Below, piece by piece: positions 24,089-24,885 of a stretch of DNA of 24,885 bases. The translations under genes were made by a program, and so were the position numbers. The notes under the pieces were generated by a model, which was not told the origin of the DNA, made no database searches, and saw only the letters and a list, made by a program, of their open reading frames with translations. The stretch covers positions 215,001-239,885 of the forward strand of contig WBZZ01004651.1 of the NCBI GenBank assembly GCA_019918135.1, read 5' to 3'. This stretch comes from Paulinella micropora (Eukaryota > Cercozoa > Imbricatea > Euglyphida > Paulinellidae). Every line of letters begins with the position of its first letter. Position 1 is the first letter of the stretch.

Positions 24089-24885
24089 ATGCGCTATGTC
24101 AGCGGCGACGGCGAAGCGGCCGGCAGCTGGACGGGCCGGCCCAATGGCAAGTTCTTTGACTCCCGGCCGCTGCCTTTCAAACAGCAGGGCAACAGCGGCG
24201 GTATTTTCGGAAATCTGGCCAAGGCCAAAGCCCTCATGCGCCATGTCAATCTCGATTACATGACCAGCCTGGTCGATGCCAAGCGCGAACTTAAGCCCGG
24301 CGCTCCTGTCGATAAAGGAGGAGGCGGCGGCAGCGGAAGCGCCAAGCCTGTCGATAAAGAAGGAGGCGGCGGCAGCGGCGTCAAGTCAGATGGCGGTCCT
24401 GAAGGAGGCGGCAGCGGTGGCGCCAAGCCTAGCACGACACCGGAAAACAAATTCGACGGCGCCGAGGCGCTGCAGTTGCCGGAGAGCAACAACGAGGACA
24501 CGTTCATGGCGGACGCGCCGCCAGCAGCGGACGCGAAAGAGGCGGAGCCGGAGGCGCACGAAGGAAACCAGCTGCAGGCGGTCCCGCCCAAGTCGGCCGA
24601 GAAGCCCCGTTCCACCAAAATCCAGGCTGAACAAACACAGCTGGCTCATCGAAAACAAGAGCTGGAGCTACAGAGAAAAAACAACGAAGAAAGGAGAAAG
24701 CTAGACATGGCAAAGTTTGACCAAGAGCAGGAAGAGGCATACGAAGAAACGAAACAGAAGAAACACGAGGAAATGAAATTCAAAAGCTGCAGCTAGAGCA
24801 TCAAAAATTGGAGGCGGAGAACAAACTGAAGATCAGGAGCGAGGAACTACAAGCCAGGGCTATTTCTGAGACGACCCAAAAGATG
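24089..24885 (+). CDS. Basic/coiled-coil protein, paralogue C, partial, with frameshift near right edge
   Basis: The ATG at 24089 is preceded by TTTTTAAAAAGA. Residues about 26-60 carry the family core in weaker form (LPFKQQGNSGG, LAKAKALMRHVNLDYM then S-L-V-D). A Gly/Ser-rich linker with two copies of a PVDK-GGGGGSG repeat follows, then an acidic-alanine stretch. A long charged coiled coil (HRKQELELQRKNNEERRK) begins near residue 185. A stop occurs at 24794-24796, but coiled-coil sequence continues in another frame from about 24,770 to the edge (KLQLEHQKLEAENKLKIRSE). A one-base shift is thus likely in the A-rich stretch just before the stop. The gene runs out of the window. Confidence 0.6.
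24305..24378 (+). repeat. Coding tandem repeat (PVDK-Gly/Ser)
   Basis: Two copies of a 32-bp core, 24305-24336 and 24347-24378, 42 bp apart, each beginning CCTGTCGATAAAG. They encode a flexible Gly/Ser linker within paralogue C. In-frame length suggests selection for protein continuity. Confidence 0.75.

Noticed and set aside
9382..24885. Polinton/Maverick or virophage element
   Set aside because: No protein-primed DNA polymerase, retroviral-type integrase or adenovirus-type protease is present. VLTF2, VLTF3, clamp and reductase together point to a larger virus. The missing parts could lie outside the window, so this is not excluded absolutely.
24770..24885. Programmed ribosomal frameshift in paralogue C
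   Set aside because: There is no clear slippery heptamer with a downstream structure at the break; a one-base indel is simpler.

Overview
The window joins two kinds of DNA. Positions 1 to about 9,120 look like the nuclear genome of an intron-rich eukaryote. Positions about 9,120 to the right edge (24,885) are a compact, mostly intronless block of genes from a large nucleocytoplasmic-type DNA virus (Nucleocytoviricota-like), apparently integrated. The host is not identified. Its one recognisable gene, a TM9SF nonaspanin, has many short exons and GT-AG introns as small as 57 nt, and reads as much like plant and protist family members as animal ones. I therefore favour an alga or other protist but cannot exclude an invertebrate.

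Host side. Positions 1-1030 hold simple repeats and three head-to-tail copies of a tRNA-derived SINE with (TTA)n tails. From about 2,048 to 6,854 the plus strand carries at least fifteen exons for the membrane half of a TM9SF protein, interleaved with microsatellites. From 6,855 to 9,120 there are small hairpins, short direct repeats and a possible degraded gag-like reading frame, but nothing I can name with confidence.

Viral side. The block opens with the C-terminal end of a ribonucleotide reductase large subunit, cut off at its 5' side. It continues with a possible OB-fold DNA-binding protein, a PCNA-like clamp, a VLTF2-like and a VLTF3-like late transcription factor in divergent or convergent pairs, then a large tyrosine recombinase resembling telomere resolvases (protelomerases). 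After these come an unknown acidic protein, an F-box-like zinc protein, a disrupted serine-rich protein, a 0.9 kb non-coding segment with palindromes, a group of unfamiliar minus-strand proteins (one SAP plus zinc-finger, one split by in-frame stops), an A32-like packaging ATPase, and three tandem paralogous basic small proteins. Genes are closely packed and often convergent with zero or negative spacing, with AT-rich 80-130 bp divergent spacers.

Together these serve nucleotide supply, DNA replication, genome-end or integration processing, late transcription and packaging. No DNA polymerase or capsid gene is in the window; the element continues past the right edge. Several genes are intact while others carry single stops or frameshifts, which fits a fairly young decaying insertion, or assembly errors. 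The most notable feature is the telomere-resolvase-like enzyme, about 3.5 kb from a palindrome-bearing non-coding segment.
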